In this document: positions 43,014 through 43,726 of the stretch, piece by piece
Layout of the letters: every line of letters starts with the position of its first letter
Numbering within the stretch: position 1 is the first letter of the stretch
Source of the DNA: Ventricola sp017626895
Lineage (GTDB): Bacteria; Bacillota; Clostridia; Christensenellales; Aristaeellaceae
Length of the DNA: 43,726 nt
NCBI GenBank assembly: GCA_017626895.1
Contig: JAGAHV010000030.1
Span: forward strand, 1 to 43,726
Direction of reading: 5' to 3'
Position numbers and translations under genes: made by a program
The notes under the pieces: model-generated
Database searches by the model: none
What the model saw: only the letters and a program-made list of their open reading frames with translations
What the model was told of the DNA's origin: nothing

Positions 43014-43232
43014 ATGCTGATGAACAACATAGAACTTGATGTGAAAACAAAATGTATAGAAGAAGATAAGACACAAAACCAGATTGCTGAAGATGTCGGC
43101 ACGTCAGCAGCCTATGTCAGCAGGATTGTGAACAGCAAGGAAAACATAGTCAACAAGACATTTATTGCTATGATGGAGAGCCTTGGGTATGACGTCAGGC
43201 TTGTTTATGAGAAGCGGGAAATTGCTGAATGA
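43014..43232 (+). CDS. Small XRE-family HTH regulator
   Basis: 72 residues consisting of a single helix-turn-helix (KTQNQIAEDVGTSAAYVSRI) followed by a short tail (MMESLGYDVRLVYEKRE). AAGGAGGTG lies six bases before the ATG; the frame extends 33 bases upstream without a site. Base composition is AT-rich compared with most of the window, as for the following gene, so both may have come by transfer with the recombinase. It probably represses its own promoter or an integrated element. Confidence 0.8.
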   Translation: MLMNNIELDVKTKCIEEDKTQNQIAEDVGTSAAYVSRIVNSKENIVNKTFIAMMESLGYDVRLVYEKREIAE

Positions 43233-43262
43233 GAAATCTGAATTTCGAAGAGGCGACCGGAC

Positions 43263-43726
43263 ATGAGAATACGACCGTATATAGAGAGTAAAGATTTTGA
43301 TGAAATAATCAAATGGATCACGGAAGAAAGAGCGCATGCTCTGTGGTGCGCGAATTTGATTCAATTCCCTATAGGAAAAGAAAATTTTGAGAAAGTTATG
43401 CAGAAAATTGCCGAACGCTTTGGAGATAGTCCTTATGTAGCGACTTCCGACAAAGGTGAATTAATCGGATTCTTTTGTTATTCGGTTAATACAGATACTA
43501 ACGAAGGAATGTTTAAATTTGTTATGAATAATCCTCTATATAGGGGCAAAGGGTACGGCAAGGAAATGCTTCGGCTGGCAGTAAAGTATGCATTTGAAAT
43601 TACGAATGCACAAGCGGTTCAATTGAATGTATTCCCGGAGAACGAAAGAGCAAAAAAATGTTATGAATCTGTTGGATTTACAGAACGAAAGACAGATTTG
43701 AATGCATTTGCTTATAAAGATGAATC
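43263..43726 (+). CDS. GNAT-family N-acetyltransferase, 3' end outside window
   Basis: The frame from ATG 43263 is open to the end of the window (154 codons). It contains the acetyl-CoA loop NPLYRGKGYGKEMLRL and the later NVFPENERAKKCYESVGF, both typical of GNAT acetyltransferases (RimI-like). Substrate unknown. Only one or a few codons seem to be missing, as the tail TDLNAFAYKDE is close to a usual C-terminus. It follows the XRE gene by 30 bases on the same strand and is AT-rich (below 40% GC by eye). Confidence 0.85.
   Translation, partial: MRIRPYIESKDFDEIIKWITEERAHALWCANLIQFPIGKENFEKVMQKIAERFGDSPYVATSDKGELIGFFCYSVNTDTNEGMFKFVMNNPLYRGKGYGKEMLRLAVKYAFEITNAQAVQLNVFPENERAKKCYESVGFTERKTDLNAFAYKDE

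Overview
The window looks like a chromosomal segment of a low-GC-phylum (Firmicutes) anaerobe, most likely a gut or rumen Clostridia member. The support is strong AGGAGG-type ribosome binding sites throughout, LPXTG-type sorting tails, ferredoxin-containing aldo/keto reductase, GlgA-type glycogen synthesis, and many small families typical of Clostridia (DUF3990/DUF3791, DUF6061, DUF4160, HipA-like/DUF2442 pairs). TGA is used as an ordinary stop. I cannot name a genus. There are no rRNA or tRNA genes and no CRISPR array.

Layout. 0-1.5 kb: two tandem copies of the C-terminal tail of an Rpn-type nuclease, a strong terminator and decayed repeat DNA. 1.5-5 kb: a two-gene minus-strand operon, a 762-aa fusion of an adenylate-forming domain with a kinase-like domain, followed by an MFS transporter. 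5-6.3 kb: an orphan DUF4160 protein and a second copy of the 0.6-1.1 kb repeat, carrying a detached LPXTG tail. 6.5-12.7 kb: housekeeping-like minus-strand genes (HD phosphohydrolase, HD-GYP protein, Fe-S aldo/keto reductase, SH3 secreted protein, guanine deaminase), with a broken methyltransferase between. 12.7-14.4 kb: a broken zinc-ribbon gene and a three-gene DUF3990/DUF3791 cassette. 14.5-17.2 kb: a secreted repeat protein and a two-component system. 17.2-23.9 kb: accessory DNA with a nonsense-mutated HTH gene, DUF6061, two different AAA ATPase-nuclease proteins, a capA remnant and an IS91-type transposase remnant. 23.9-29.2 kb: a secreted tyrosine phosphatase, glgA, a mutL remnant and a YtcJ-type amidohydrolase. 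29.8-31.5 kb: a HipA-like kinase with a DUF2442-HTH partner. 31.8-38.5 kb: a secreted YtcJ paralogue, tag, a cysteine-rich unknown, two CYTH-like paralogues and a GNAT-nucleotidyltransferase fusion. 39-43.7 kb: a secreted carboxylesterase, a truncated serine recombinase, and an AT-rich end with a small XRE regulator and a GNAT gene that runs off the window.

Two themes stand out. First, the intergenic space is a graveyard of truncated genes (Rpn tails, LPXTG tails, methyltransferase, zinc ribbon, HTH, capA, IS91, mutL, serine recombinase), pointing to repeated gain and loss. Second, a previously unlabelled family of about 90-bp structured elements occurs at least five times (about 1.3, 14.3, 37.4, 38.7 and 38.8 kb). 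It has compensatory changes in a terminal hairpin. Among protein-coding loci, the best candidates for undescribed systems are the adenylation-kinase fusion with its exporter, the HipA-like/DUF2442-HTH pair and the three-gene DUF3990 cassette.
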